This document shows, in pieces, positions 25,778 to 34,033 of a stretch of DNA of 64,000 nt. The first letter of the stretch is position 1; every line of letters begins with the position of its first letter. Under the pieces are notes generated by a model. It did no database searches. It was not told where the DNA came from and was given only the letters and a program-made list of their open reading frames with translations. A program made the translations under genes and the position numbers. The stretch comes from Methylotenera_A sp049687015. GTDB taxonomy: Bacteria > Pseudomonadota > Gammaproteobacteria > Burkholderiales > Methylophilaceae. The stretch spans positions 62,001 through 126,000 of the forward strand of contig JBAVIP010000077.1 in the NCBI GenBank assembly GCA_049687015.1, given 5' to 3'.

Positions 25778-27154
25778 TCAATCTATCGCTTTAATAATCG
25801 ATTCAACCACTTGTTTAGCATCGCCAAATACCATCATGGTTTTGTCTAAGTAAAACAATTCATTGTCTAAGCCCGAGTAACCTGCCGCCATGGAGCGTTT
25901 ATTCACGATAATGGTTTTGGCTTTATAGGCTTCTAAAATCGGCATGCCGTAAATTGCGCTGCCGGGTTTTTTCGCGGCCGGGTTCACCACATCATTCGCG
26001 CCAATCACAAATACCACATCGGTATGACCAAACTCGTTATTCACGTCATCCATCTCTACCACTTGCTCATAGGGCACATCTGCCTCGGCCAGCAACACGT
26101 TCATGTGCCCCGGCATGCGCCCTGCTACTGGATGGATTGCATATTTTACATGTACGCCTTTGCTGATTAATTTGCTGGTAAGCTCTTGCAAGGCATGCTG
26201 CGCGCGCGATACCGCCAAGCCATAACCCGGGACAATAATCACAGAATCTGCATTAGTCATTAAAAAGGCAACATCTTCAGCAGAGCCAGCTTTCACCGCT
26301 TTTTGTGCACCGCCAGCAGCAGTGTCCATTGTAAAATCGCCACTAAAACCACCTAACATTACCGATAGAATATGTCGATTCATGGCCTTACACATGATGT
26401 AAGACAAAATCGCGCCTGATGAGCCCACGCACGCGCCAGCTATGATTAACACAGAGTTGTTCAAGGTAAAGCCGATGCCCGCCGCCGCCCAACCTGAATA
26501 GCTATTAAGCATAGAAATTACCACTGGCATATCGGCGCCGCCTATTGGAATTATCAGCGTGATGCCTAATACCAAGGCTATTGCGCACATGACTAAAAAG
26601 GCAATCTGGCTGCTTTGGCTATAAAAAACCATGCCACTAGCCAGCATTAATAGTGCGAGCACTAAATTTAATAAGTGCTGATTTTTGAAAATGATTGGTT
26701 TTGAGCTAAATTTACCAGAAAGTTTTCCAAACGCAATAATCGATGCAGAAAAAGTAATAGCACCAATAAAGGCGCCAATAAATAGCTCTATACGCTGTAT
26801 TGCGGTATGCGTTTCAACAGAATTATAGACCGCAGCAATTGCGATAAGCACCGCCGATAAGCCAACAAAAGAATGCATTAAGGCGACTAATTCCGGCATC
26901 CTGGTCATCGGCACACGTTTCGCGGCAATAATGCCTACAACCGCACCTAAAAATATAGTGAGGCTAATCAGTGAATAGATAAGATGATAACCTACAAACA
27001 ATGTGGTTAGAATGGCAAGTGCCATGCCAGCCATGCCTAATGTGTTGCCTAACCTGGCGCTTGTGGGCGATGCCAGACCTTTGAGCGAAAAAATAAATAG
27101 CACCGCCGAAATTAAATAGGCTGCGGAAGTGAAATTAGCGTTTACCGCAATCAA
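25778..27154 (-). CDS. pntB: NAD(P) transhydrogenase subunit beta
   Basis: 458 residues. About nine transmembrane segments fill residues 5-260, followed by the NADP(H)-binding domain III (about 285-458) with VIIVPGYGLAVSRAQHAL (about 307-324) and VIGANDVVNPAAKKPGSAIYG (about 383). The proton-translocating enzyme couples hydride transfer between NADH and NADP+ to the proton gradient; in methylotrophs it is a source of NADPH. It overlaps pntAB by 4 nt. Confidence 0.95.
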   Translation of the reverse strand: MIAVNANFTSAAYLISAVLFIFSLKGLASPTSARLGNTLGMAGMALAILTTLFVGYHLIYSLISLTIFLGAVVGIIAAKRVPMTRMPELVALMHSFVGLSAVLIAIAAVYNSVETHTAIQRIELFIGAFIGAITFSASIIAFGKLSGKFSSKPIIFKNQHLLNLVLALLMLASGMVFYSQSSQIAFLVMCAIALVLGITLIIPIGGADMPVVISMLNSYSGWAAAGIGFTLNNSVLIIAGACVGSSGAILSYIMCKAMNRHILSVMLGGFSGDFTMDTAAGGAQKAVKAGSAEDVAFLMTNADSVIIVPGYGLAVSRAQHALQELTSKLISKGVHVKYAIHPVAGRMPGHMNVLLAEADVPYEQVVEMDDVNNEFGHTDVVFVIGANDVVNPAAKKPGSAIYGMPILEAYKAKTIIVNKRSMAAGYSGLDNELFYLDKTMMVFGDAKQVVESIIKAID

Positions 27155-27471
27155 TGTTCAGGCTCCGCGATTGGCTTTTCTTTCTTTTTAAACATTTCCA
27201 GCATACGTCGCGTCACCAAAAAGCCACCAAAAATATTAACCGAGGTTAAAAAAATCGCTATCGCACCCAAAATACTGGTTAAATTTAGCGTCTCGTTATT
27301 AATGTCTACAGTTTGCAGTATCGCACCAACAATTACTATCCCAGAAATTGCGTTAGTGACGGACATCAGCGGCGTATGCAATGCGGGCGTTACGTTCCAT
27401 ACCACGTGGTAACCGACAAAAATGGCTAACACGAAAATGGTGATATTTTGTATTGTTAATAATTCATTCAT
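27151..27471 (-). CDS. pntAB: NAD(P) transhydrogenase subunit alpha part 2
   Basis: 106 residues, the separate membrane part of the alpha subunit in proteobacteria with a split PntA. Three to four hydrophobic segments lie at about 8-23, 35-55 and 62-85, with the conserved THTP-like ALHTPLMSVTNAISG (about 29-43). It overlaps both neighbours by 4 nt, so the three pnt genes form one translationally coupled operon. Confidence 0.93.
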   Translation of the reverse strand: MNELLTIQNITIFVLAIFVGYHVVWNVTPALHTPLMSVTNAISGIVIVGAILQTVDINNETLNLTSILGAIAIFLTSVNIFGGFLVTRRMLEMFKKKEKPIAEPEH

Positions 27472-28598
27472 GCGCGATTCCCCAGTATTTTGTAATCTTT
27501 ACAAACCAAACATGCCGTCACTAATTCATCATTAGGTATTTGATAGTCGCCTTCGCTAGTCATAACTAGCTTTAAAAATTCCAGGAGGTTTCTCGCATAA
27601 AATGCTGAGGCATCTGCACTCACTAAACTGGGCAAATTGGTGTAGCCAACAATGGTAACTCCGTGCTTAACCACCACTTGATCAGCCTCGGTTAACGGGC
27701 AATTGCCTGCACCACCTTTACCTAAGCCTGCCGCCATATCGACAATCACTGAGCCAGGTTTCATGTTTTCAACAGTTTCAGCCTGTATCAGCATTGGTGG
27801 CTCTCTTCCAGGAATAAGTGCAGAAGTAATCACAATATCAGCTTCTTTCGCACGCTCAGACACTAAGTGTGCTTGACGTGTCATCCATGATTCAGGCATT
27901 GCACGCGCATAACCAGAATCCCCAGCGGCAATTTTTGCTTCTTCTTCAGTTTCGTATGGCACATCTAAAAATTTAGCGCCTAATGATTCAATCTGCTCTT
28001 TAACAGCAGGCCGAACATCCGAGGCTTCCACAACTGCACCCAAGCGTTTTGCCGTTGCAATCGCTTGCAATCCTGCAACCCCTGCTCCTAAAATTAACAC
28101 CCGTGCAGCTTTAACTGTACCAGCTGAAGTCATCAACATTGGCATAAACCTTTGATAAAAATGGCTAGCCAACAACACCGCTTTATAGCCTGCCACGTTG
28201 GCTTGCGATGAAAGCACATCCATACTTTGTGCTCTTGTGTTTCTAGGTAACGCTTCCAAGGAAAAGGCAGTGATGCCTTGCTCGGCCATCGCTTTTAATT
28301 GTGTTTGATTGTAAGGCTCCAGCATGCCTATCAAGACCGTACCAGCCTTTATAGCTTTAATTTCTGCCGGTTCTGGTGCGCGGACTTTAAGAATTACTGC
28401 GGATTCAAATATCTTTTGGGCTGTCACCAACTCGGCTCCAGCTTCCAAGTAGGCTTCATCCGGAATATTGGCACGCTCACCCGCCCCTTGCTGGATGAAG
28501 ACTTGACAGCTTAAGTTAACCATTTTTTTAATGGTTTCAGGGGTCGCGGCCACACGACATTCTTCATTTTTAATTTCTGTAGGTATGCCTATTTTCAT
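27468..28598 (-). CDS. pntAA: NAD(P) transhydrogenase subunit alpha part 1
   Basis: 376 residues, the NAD(H)-binding domain I. It begins with KIGIPTEIKNEECRVAATPE, typical of the alanine dehydrogenase/PNT family. The Rossmann motif is LILGAGVAGLQAIATAKRLG (about 168-187), followed by VVDMAAGLGKGGAGNCPLTE (about 286). It is the first gene of the pnt operon. A 3' remnant of a phosphoribulokinase gene lies immediately upstream on the same strand. Confidence 0.95.
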   Translation of the reverse strand: MKIGIPTEIKNEECRVAATPETIKKMVNLSCQVFIQQGAGERANIPDEAYLEAGAELVTAQKIFESAVILKVRAPEPAEIKAIKAGTVLIGMLEPYNQTQLKAMAEQGITAFSLEALPRNTRAQSMDVLSSQANVAGYKAVLLASHFYQRFMPMLMTSAGTVKAARVLILGAGVAGLQAIATAKRLGAVVEASDVRPAVKEQIESLGAKFLDVPYETEEEAKIAAGDSGYARAMPESWMTRQAHLVSERAKEADIVITSALIPGREPPMLIQAETVENMKPGSVIVDMAAGLGKGGAGNCPLTEADQVVVKHGVTIVGYTNLPSLVSADASAFYARNLLEFLKLVMTSEGDYQIPNDELVTACLVCKDYKILGNRA

Positions 28599-28631
28599 TT
28601 TTATTTATGCCGCATAGTTAAGTTAACACCA

Positions 28632-28796
28632 CTATTTTTTGCTCTTTTCCATCAACTGCAAAATCATTGGTGTAAAAATAAACTGTAAAGCCAGACCCAT
28701 TTTCCCGCCTGGCACTACTATGGTATTAGGTCGAGTAATCATTGAACCATGCAGCATACTTAACAAATATTGAAAATCAACCCCCCCCCATGCCTC
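28632..28796 (-). pseudogene. 3' remnant of a phosphoribulokinase-family gene
   Basis: One minus-strand frame reads VDFQYLLSMLHGSMITRPNT, then IVVPGGKMGLALQF, then IFTPMILQLMEKSKK and a stop at 28632. This matches the C-terminal 50 residues of the PrkB-type phosphoribulokinase family (E. coli PrkB ends GIDFPWLLAMLQGSF ... LVVPGGKMGLAMEL). Upstream of a run of nine C (28781-28789) the frame cannot be followed as this protein. About 80% of the gene is therefore missing. It lies 33 nt upstream of pntAA. Confidence 0.8.
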
Positions 28797-29140
28797 TTAT
28801 TTGACTTAGACTGGCATCAAAATATTACACTAACATACGTTGTTTAAGCATTTCATAAGGTAATTTTTTATGTGCATGGAATGTGGTCTGAGGAAGTTCA
28901 GTTTTCTAACAACATCTTACCCAGCCTTCCTTTCCATTGTTCTCGACTCCTAAATAGACAATTAAAAACATAAACTTGCTAAGTAGAGATTTTTATAGAC
29001 AAAAATGTTCCCTATTAGTTAAGAAGCTGATTTTCCAATTCTTTAAAAACTTAATCTGGAAGTTGAATAAAAAAATGGCCCTTGCGGGCCATTTTTAAGA
29101 ATTCTATTGTTTAGAATCCGATAGTTTGAATTCTAGGCGA
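28797..29140. other. AT-rich gap between the phosphoribulokinase remnant and csp
   Basis: No gene is visible on either strand. The csp terminator occupies its right part; the rest shows nothing recognisable. It may hold further decayed sequence of the phosphoribulokinase locus. Confidence 0.4.
29069..29096 (-). terminator. Intrinsic terminator of the cold-shock gene
   Basis: On the minus strand GGCCCGCAAGGGCC forms a stable hairpin followed by ATTTTTTT, 45 nt after the csp stop. Confidence 0.88.
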
Positions 29141-29344
29141 TTAAGCTTTCTGAATGTTAGAAGCTTGTTTGCCTTTTGGTCCTTCTGTCACGTCAAAACT
29201 AACGCGATCATTTTCTTTCAAACTTTTGTAACCGCTATCAACGATAGCTGAGAAATGTGCGAATAAATCGTCACCGCCTGCATCTGGGGTAATGAAACCA
29301 AAACCTTTAGAATCATTAAACCACTTTACAATACCTGTTGCCAT
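29141..29344 (-). CDS. Cold-shock protein (CspA family)
   Basis: 67 residues, a single cold-shock domain with both RNA-binding motifs: KGFGFITP (RNP1, residues about 13-20) and DLFAHFSAI (RNP2, about 26-34). It binds single-stranded RNA and DNA as a chaperone and antiterminator. The paralogue cannot be named from sequence. Its leader contains a promoter and a terminator (separate entries), indicating post-initiation control. Confidence 0.95.
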   Translation of the reverse strand: MATGIVKWFNDSKGFGFITPDAGGDDLFAHFSAIVDSGYKSLKENDRVSFDVTEGPKGKQASNIQKA

Positions 29345-29392
29345 AATATTACTTTCTTACTAAAAAGGGAGGCACCCTGAAAGTTTCTACTT

Positions 29393-29416
29393 AAAAAAAA
29401 TGAGCCCAGAGGACTC
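29393..29416 (-). terminator. Terminator hairpin in the csp leader (attenuator or sRNA end)
   Basis: On the minus strand GAGTCC-TCT-GGGCTC forms a 6-bp stem followed by ATTTTTTTT. It lies downstream of a good promoter and about 49 nt upstream of the csp start, so csp transcription must read through it. Confidence 0.7.
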
Positions 29417-29447
29417 AATAAATTAAAAATCTAAACGCCTAAGCGCC

Positions 29448-29476
29448 TTTGTACGGATAATCTGCCCACATGTCAA
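29448..29476 (-). promoter_or_regulatory. Sigma70-type promoter of csp
   Basis: TTGACA (complement of 29471-29476) and TACAAA (complement of 29448-29453) are separated by 17 bp. The predicted RNA starts near 29441 and has a leader of about 95 nt. Confidence 0.65.
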
Positions 29477-29652
29477 GCATTATCACTATTTAATTGTAAT
29501 AATCCTGCAATTGATTGCTTATTTTCTTCCGCAAGACTATACTGCGCCTGCGTTTGGTGGTGTCTTCTCGCTTTGTTGTATTTCGTTCCTACACTATTCC
29601 CCATGTTTAGCTCACGCTTCATCCGGGTCTCAACTGATGATTGGAGTAGCAC

Positions 29653-29913
29653 ATGGCCAAAGAAGAACTTATTGAAATGAATGGCGTGGTGGATGAGATT
29701 CTGCCCGATTCGCGCTACCGCGTAACGCTGGATAACGGCCACAAACTGGTGGCTTATACTGGTGGCAAGATGAAGAAAAATCATATCCGCATTCTGGCGG
29801 GTGATAAGGTGACGTTAGAACTATCACCTTATGACATCAATAATGGCCGCATTACCTTCAGGCATATTGAATCAAAAACCGCTTATAGCCCACCCAAAAG
29901 ACGCACGTACTAA
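29653..29913 (+). CDS. infA: Translation initiation factor IF-1
   Basis: 86 residues, an S1/OB-fold IF-1. Conserved parts are MNGVVDEILPDSRYRVTLDN (about 9-28), GKMKKNHIRILAGDKVTLEL (about 37-57) and GRITFRH (about 67). It is about 14 residues longer than E. coli IF-1, ending in a basic tail (SPPKRRTY). Many betaproteobacteria have a second infA of this longer type. IF-1 binds the A site of the 30S subunit. It is divergent from csp, and E. coli IF-1 is itself cold-induced. Confidence 0.93.
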   Translation: MAKEELIEMNGVVDEILPDSRYRVTLDNGHKLVAYTGGKMKKNHIRILAGDKVTLELSPYDINNGRITFRHIESKTAYSPPKRRTY

Positions 29914-30049
29914 CCCTTTAGGCAACAATTCACAATATTCCTAAAACTTTAGTTCAATTTACCTGTCAACCACGACATAGTTGTGGTCGTTAATCGGCCA
30001 GTACTTGTCGGTCAATATTTGGCACCGTCATTAATTAAAAGGAAACATC

Positions 30050-30745
30050 ATGCATAAAAATATCCATATGAACATTATAGCAGCATCCGTTTTGGTTGCT
30101 TTCACGCTGGGCGGTTGCGCCAATATGACAGAAACACAAAAAGACACAGCGAAAGGCGCAGGTATCGGCGCAGCTGGTGGTGCAGTCGTTGGCGCAGTTG
30201 CTGGCGGTAAAAAGGGTGCAGTGATTGGCGCTGCCGTTGGCGGCGTGGCTGGCGGAGTCGTCGGCAATGTGTGGTCTAAACGCATGCAAGAACAGAAAAA
30301 ACAAATGGAAGAAGTGACCGCAGGAACTGGAGTGGCGGTAACGCAAACACCTGATAACCGATTGAAGCTGGATATTCCTAGCGATATCTCTTTTGATGTT
30401 AACCGCGCCGATATCAAGCCAAACTTTAGAAATGTGCTGGATACTTTTGCGGACGGTTTGAATAAAAACCCAGTCACTACCATCACAATTATTGGCCATA
30501 CTGACAGTTCTGGCACTGATGCCATCAATAATCCATTATCGATGAATCGTGCCGCCGCCGCGCGCGATTACCTCACTACAAGAGGCGTAGCAGCCAGTCG
30601 CTTTACCATAGATGGCCGTGGATCACGTGAACCATTGGTAGCAAATGACACGCCTGCCAATAAAGCCAAAAATCGCCGTGTAGAGATATTTGTTGCAGAG
30701 CCGGCTCCTGCGCAGCAGCCTGTACCCGCTAAACCAGCATCTTAA
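30050..30745 (+). CDS. OmpA-family lipoprotein with glycine zipper
   Basis: 231 residues. The signal peptide ends at the lipobox LGGC (about residues 21-24). A glycine-zipper region (KGAGIGAAGGAVVGAVAGG, about 35-75) follows. The C-terminal OmpA domain (about 100-220) shows ISFDVNRADIKPNF, TIIGHTDSSGTD and NRRVEIFVA, the residues that bind peptidoglycan. It probably tethers the outer membrane to the cell wall. The tail is Ala/Pro-rich. The gene is monocistronic with its own terminator. Confidence 0.92.
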   Translation: MHKNIHMNIIAASVLVAFTLGGCANMTETQKDTAKGAGIGAAGGAVVGAVAGGKKGAVIGAAVGGVAGGVVGNVWSKRMQEQKKQMEEVTAGTGVAVTQTPDNRLKLDIPSDISFDVNRADIKPNFRNVLDTFADGLNKNPVTTITIIGHTDSSGTDAINNPLSMNRAAAARDYLTTRGVAASRFTIDGRGSREPLVANDTPANKAKNRRVEIFVAEPAPAQQPVPAKPAS

Positions 30746-30771
30746 AAATCATGCCCTGATGCACTTTAATT

Positions 30772-30799
30772 AAAAAGCCAGCTTTATGCTGGCTTTTTT
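30772..30799 (+). terminator. Intrinsic terminator after the OmpA-family gene
   Basis: AAAAAGCCAGC-TTTAT-GCTGGCTTTTTT, a strong hairpin with a T-run 27 nt after the stop codon. Confidence 0.9.
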
Positions 30800-30922
30800 G
30801 TTATCTTCAACATACTAATGCCCTTATATATAATAGCGCCCCTAGCTTTACGTTAGGCTTGCAAAAACATTGTGTTGGCGCGAAGATGATGAAATTAAAT
30901 GAATAATGCATGAGAAAATACA

Positions 30923-31369
30923 ATGAATAAACACAAAATGTTGTATGTTTGGGTTTTAATTTCCAGCCTTTTTATGGTCAGTTGCGCTACGCCGCGCAAC
31001 CCTGATGGCACTATCGATGCTTGCAAACTGACTAAGCCGCCGAAAGAGGCGTATATAGCAAACGCAGGGCATTCATTCCGTTCGTTTACCTACCCAAACC
31101 CCTACAAAATACCTAGCAACTACACTGGCTGTGTAAAAGGTTGGCTGGGAGATTATGGCTCAAATCCAAAACATTTCCTCGTAGCTTTTACACGATTCGA
31201 CAGTGGCTTAGTATCAAAAGTTGAGTATCATGACCCAGACGGGCTGGTAACTTCTTGTGAATATGACAAGAATGAAGTAATTGTAAAAGAGTATTCGACA
31301 GACAGAACTCCAGAAGACTGTCAGAAGTTGCTAGATCGCGCTCGCAGATACGTTAACAGGGGGAAATAA
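30923..31369 (+). CDS. Small lipoprotein paired with the phospholipase-like gene
   Basis: 148 residues. A signal peptide with lipobox MVSC (Cys about residue 21) marks an envelope lipoprotein. The mature part has four Cys that could form two disulfides (DACKLTK, YTGCVKGW, VTSCEYDK, PEDCQKLL) and no recognised domain. It ends one nucleotide before the phospholipase-like gene begins, so the two are co-transcribed. A periplasmic immunity protein or chaperone for that enzyme is a reasonable hypothesis. Confidence 0.7.
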   Translation: MNKHKMLYVWVLISSLFMVSCATPRNPDGTIDACKLTKPPKEAYIANAGHSFRSFTYPNPYKIPSNYTGCVKGWLGDYGSNPKHFLVAFTRFDSGLVSKVEYHDPDGLVTSCEYDKNEVIVKEYSTDRTPEDCQKLLDRARRYVNRGK

Positions 31370-31370
31370 T

Positions 31371-32414
31371 ATGGCTGATAACTCGACAAATAACACTAAT
31401 TTTGAAAGCACAAACTCAGACACCTTTAACAATAATACATTTAAAGTTGCCTACGGGATTACTTGGCTAGGTGGTAAGATACACGAATCGATTACCAAAG
31501 AAGCCGCTAATCAAGCAGGCATGGAATATACGGACAAACTGGAAACGGGCATACGCTGGAATGATGCACCCTCTGATAATCCAGAGAAATTAAACTACTA
31601 TGGATTAAACCCCGTTACTGGTGATATTGACAAACCAGGCACTATCACTTACGAATCTCACAAAGGTAGCATGCAAATTGTGCATAGCATGATGCCCGAT
31701 GATGGCACAGGCCGAGTGCCTACCAATGATGAAGTGCGTGATAAAATCATCGAACAAGAGATGAAATGGTTTGAGCAAGCACGTAGCTCTGGTAATGAAG
31801 TTTATTTGGGTAAGTTGCTACATGTTGTACAAGACGCGTACGTGCTATCGCATGTGCAACGCGATGAAAACGACAAAATAAAAGGCTTTCAAGATTACAA
31901 CGAGCAAGACCATGGCGCGCATTCAAGCGATGAAATGCGTCGAGTCAAAACAGTGACAGAAGTTGCAGGCATTCAACGTCAAGTGTTGCAAGATTGGCAA
32001 GAAGTACCAGGCACCTTGAAAGCCGTTGATGCTTCTAAACACATCATGGAGCTTTATAACGACCCAAGTAAAACCTCAAAAGATTTAGCCGATTACTTAC
32101 GCGATAAAGTTTATCCATTTAAAAACGAGCAAACAAAAGACCTGCCAGCTGGTGGCAGTGACCCGAAATATCAAAAACACATTGCTAAAAACGCTGAAAC
32201 GCCAAGGAGTGAAACTAGTCCAGCATATGGTCAACTTACAAGTTTTGGACAAATGGGTGCATCGCAGGCGACTGCCTTAAAAATGGCAGAACATATCCCA
32301 GAGCAATATCACGCTCGTTTACAAGAATTAGTGAGCCAGCGCATTGTTGAGCATAATCTCACAGTTGGCTTGCTGGAAAAAACTTATACTCCTGAATCGC
32401 CAACTTTGTCATAA
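31371..32414 (+). CDS. Zinc-dependent phospholipase C/S1-P1 nuclease-like protein
   Basis: 347 residues without a signal peptide. The spacing of metal-ligand residues resembles the zinc phospholipase C/P1 nuclease fold: WLGGKIHESITKEA (about residues 33-46), GIRWNDAPSD (about 61), YESHKGSMQIVHSMM (about 89-103), YLGKLLHVVQDAYVLSHVQRD (about 143; H, D, H) and EQDHGAHSSDEMR (about 180). The C-terminal third (about 270-347) has no recognised domain. Lack of a signal peptide plus a coupled lipoprotein is the layout of secretion-system effectors with their immunity proteins, but no secretion marker is visible. Phospholipase activity is inferred from the metal motifs only. Confidence 0.65.
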   Translation: MADNSTNNTNFESTNSDTFNNNTFKVAYGITWLGGKIHESITKEAANQAGMEYTDKLETGIRWNDAPSDNPEKLNYYGLNPVTGDIDKPGTITYESHKGSMQIVHSMMPDDGTGRVPTNDEVRDKIIEQEMKWFEQARSSGNEVYLGKLLHVVQDAYVLSHVQRDENDKIKGFQDYNEQDHGAHSSDEMRRVKTVTEVAGIQRQVLQDWQEVPGTLKAVDASKHIMELYNDPSKTSKDLADYLRDKVYPFKNEQTKDLPAGGSDPKYQKHIAKNAETPRSETSPAYGQLTSFGQMGASQATALKMAEHIPEQYHARLQELVSQRIVEHNLTVGLLEKTYTPESPTLS

Positions 32415-32466
32415 ATTGCTTTAATATTTTTACGCCCATCAAATCGGCCTAACCCACCCATCAAGC

Positions 32467-32487
32467 GGGACGCGCTAAAGCGTGCCC
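32467..32487 (+). terminator. Possible terminator before mqo
   Basis: A GGG-ACGC ... GCGT-CCC hairpin follows the phospholipase-like gene; the T-run after it is weak, so the function is uncertain. Confidence 0.35.
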
Positions 32488-32539
32488 CTTGTATCTTAAT
32501 TCAGGTGCTTTTATTTAAACCCATATATTCAAACCCAAG

Positions 32540-34033
32540 ATGAAAAATTTAGAAACTGATGTGTTATTGGTAGGTGGCGGCATTATGAGCGCCACGCTGG
32601 GCGTATTGCTGCATCAATTAGACCCTTCTTTAAGCATTACCATGGTGGAGCAATTGCCCGATGTGGCCATGGAAAGCTCCAATGCGCTAAACAACGCTGG
32701 CACAGGCCATGCGGGTTATTGCGAGCTTAATTACACACCGCAATCAGCCGATGGCAGCATTGCGATCAAGCGCGCCTTGGAAATCAACGCAGCATTTGAG
32801 GTTTCTCTGCAATTTTGGTCGTATTTGGTAGAAACCGGGGCATTGCCCGCACCAGAAAAGTTTATCAATAAAACGCCGCATTTAAGCTTTGTATGGGGTG
32901 AGCAAAACACAGCATTTTTAAAGCAGCGCTATACCTTGCTTAAACAGCACCCCCTATTTGCCGACATGCAATACAGTGAAGACTTTAACCAATTGCAGGC
33001 CTGGATGCCGCTAGTGATGGCAGCCCGTAAATCTGATGAAAAACTGGCGGCGACTTTTGTTGAACATGGTTCGGATGTGGATTTCGGCTCCCTCACCCGT
33101 CACATGGTTTCTTACCTAAAAATACAAGCAAACTTCAGTTTGCTGAATAACACACACGTCAAGACAATTAAAAAAATTAAAAATACTCAAATTGACAACT
33201 CCTGGCACGTTGGCCTTTATAACAAAAGTACCAGACACGCCAAAACCATCAATGCCAAATTTGTATTTTTGGGCGCAGGCGGCGGCGCTGTGCCATTGTT
33301 ACAAAAAGCCGGCATTCCAGAAAGCATGGGCTATGGCGGCTTTCCAGTGAGTGGGCAATGGCTTATTTGCAACAACGCGGAAGTGATTAAGCAACACAGC
33401 ACCAAAGTATACGGAAAGGCTGCTGTAGGCGCACCGCCCATGTCGGTACCGCATCTGGATACGCGTATAATTAACGGCAAGCCTGCCCTTTTGTTTGGCC
33501 CATTTGCCGGCTTTACTACCAAGTTTTTGAAACAAGGCTCAATGCTGGATCTGGCCAGATCAGTTAAAGCAAACAACCTGAAAGCCATGCTGGGCGCGGG
33601 CAAGAACAATTTCGACTTAACCAAATATCTGGTCAACGAGGTTTTTCAAACGCATAAGCAGCGCATGCGTGCGTTACACGAGTTTCTACCGCAAGCCAAG
33701 TCCAGTGACTGGCATTTGGCCAATGCTGGGCAGCGCGTGCAAATCATCAAAAATTGCGACCAGCAATGGGGGAAGCTGGAATTTGGCACTGAAATCGTGA
33801 CTTCAAAAGATGGCTCGCTTGCCGCGCTGCTAGGCGCCTCCCCAGGCGCTTCAACCAGCGTACAGGCCATGATTGGCGTGCTGGAGCGCTGTTTCAGCGC
33901 ACAAATGCAAGCTGGCGCCTGGGTTGAAAGAATGAGAGAATTGGTACCCTCTTACAGCCAATCACTCATTGATAACACGCACTTACTCAAAGACGTGCGC
34001 AAGCGCACGTTGAACATGCTTAAACTGGCCTAG
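32540..34033 (+). CDS. mqo: Malate:quinone oxidoreductase
   Basis: 497 residues. The FAD-binding motif is LLVGGGIMSATLGVLL (about residues 8-23), followed by VEQLPDVAMESSNALNNAGT (about 36-55) and YCELNYTPQ, conserved in Mqo. The C-terminal part has LLGASPGASTSVQAMIGVLE (about 432). It oxidises malate to oxaloacetate at the inner face of the membrane and feeds electrons to quinone. Its stop overlaps the convergent rlmB stop by 4 nt. Confidence 0.95.
   Translation: MKNLETDVLLVGGGIMSATLGVLLHQLDPSLSITMVEQLPDVAMESSNALNNAGTGHAGYCELNYTPQSADGSIAIKRALEINAAFEVSLQFWSYLVETGALPAPEKFINKTPHLSFVWGEQNTAFLKQRYTLLKQHPLFADMQYSEDFNQLQAWMPLVMAARKSDEKLAATFVEHGSDVDFGSLTRHMVSYLKIQANFSLLNNTHVKTIKKIKNTQIDNSWHVGLYNKSTRHAKTINAKFVFLGAGGGAVPLLQKAGIPESMGYGGFPVSGQWLICNNAEVIKQHSTKVYGKAAVGAPPMSVPHLDTRIINGKPALLFGPFAGFTTKFLKQGSMLDLARSVKANNLKAMLGAGKNNFDLTKYLVNEVFQTHKQRMRALHEFLPQAKSSDWHLANAGQRVQIIKNCDQQWGKLEFGTEIVTSKDGSLAALLGASPGASTSVQAMIGVLERCFSAQMQAGAWVERMRELVPSYSQSLIDNTHLLKDVRKRTLNMLKLA

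Larger units (their letters stand above)
29345..29652. other. Divergent csp/infA regulatory region
   Basis: 308 nt between the two divergent genes. On the minus side it holds a promoter (29448-29476) and a terminator hairpin (29393-29416) before csp. The + side must hold the infA promoter, which was not resolved. No other gene is visible. Confidence 0.6.

Noticed and set aside
29473..29784. 103-codon minus-strand frame across the infA start
   Set aside because: Overlaps infA and the csp promoter; antisense shadow.
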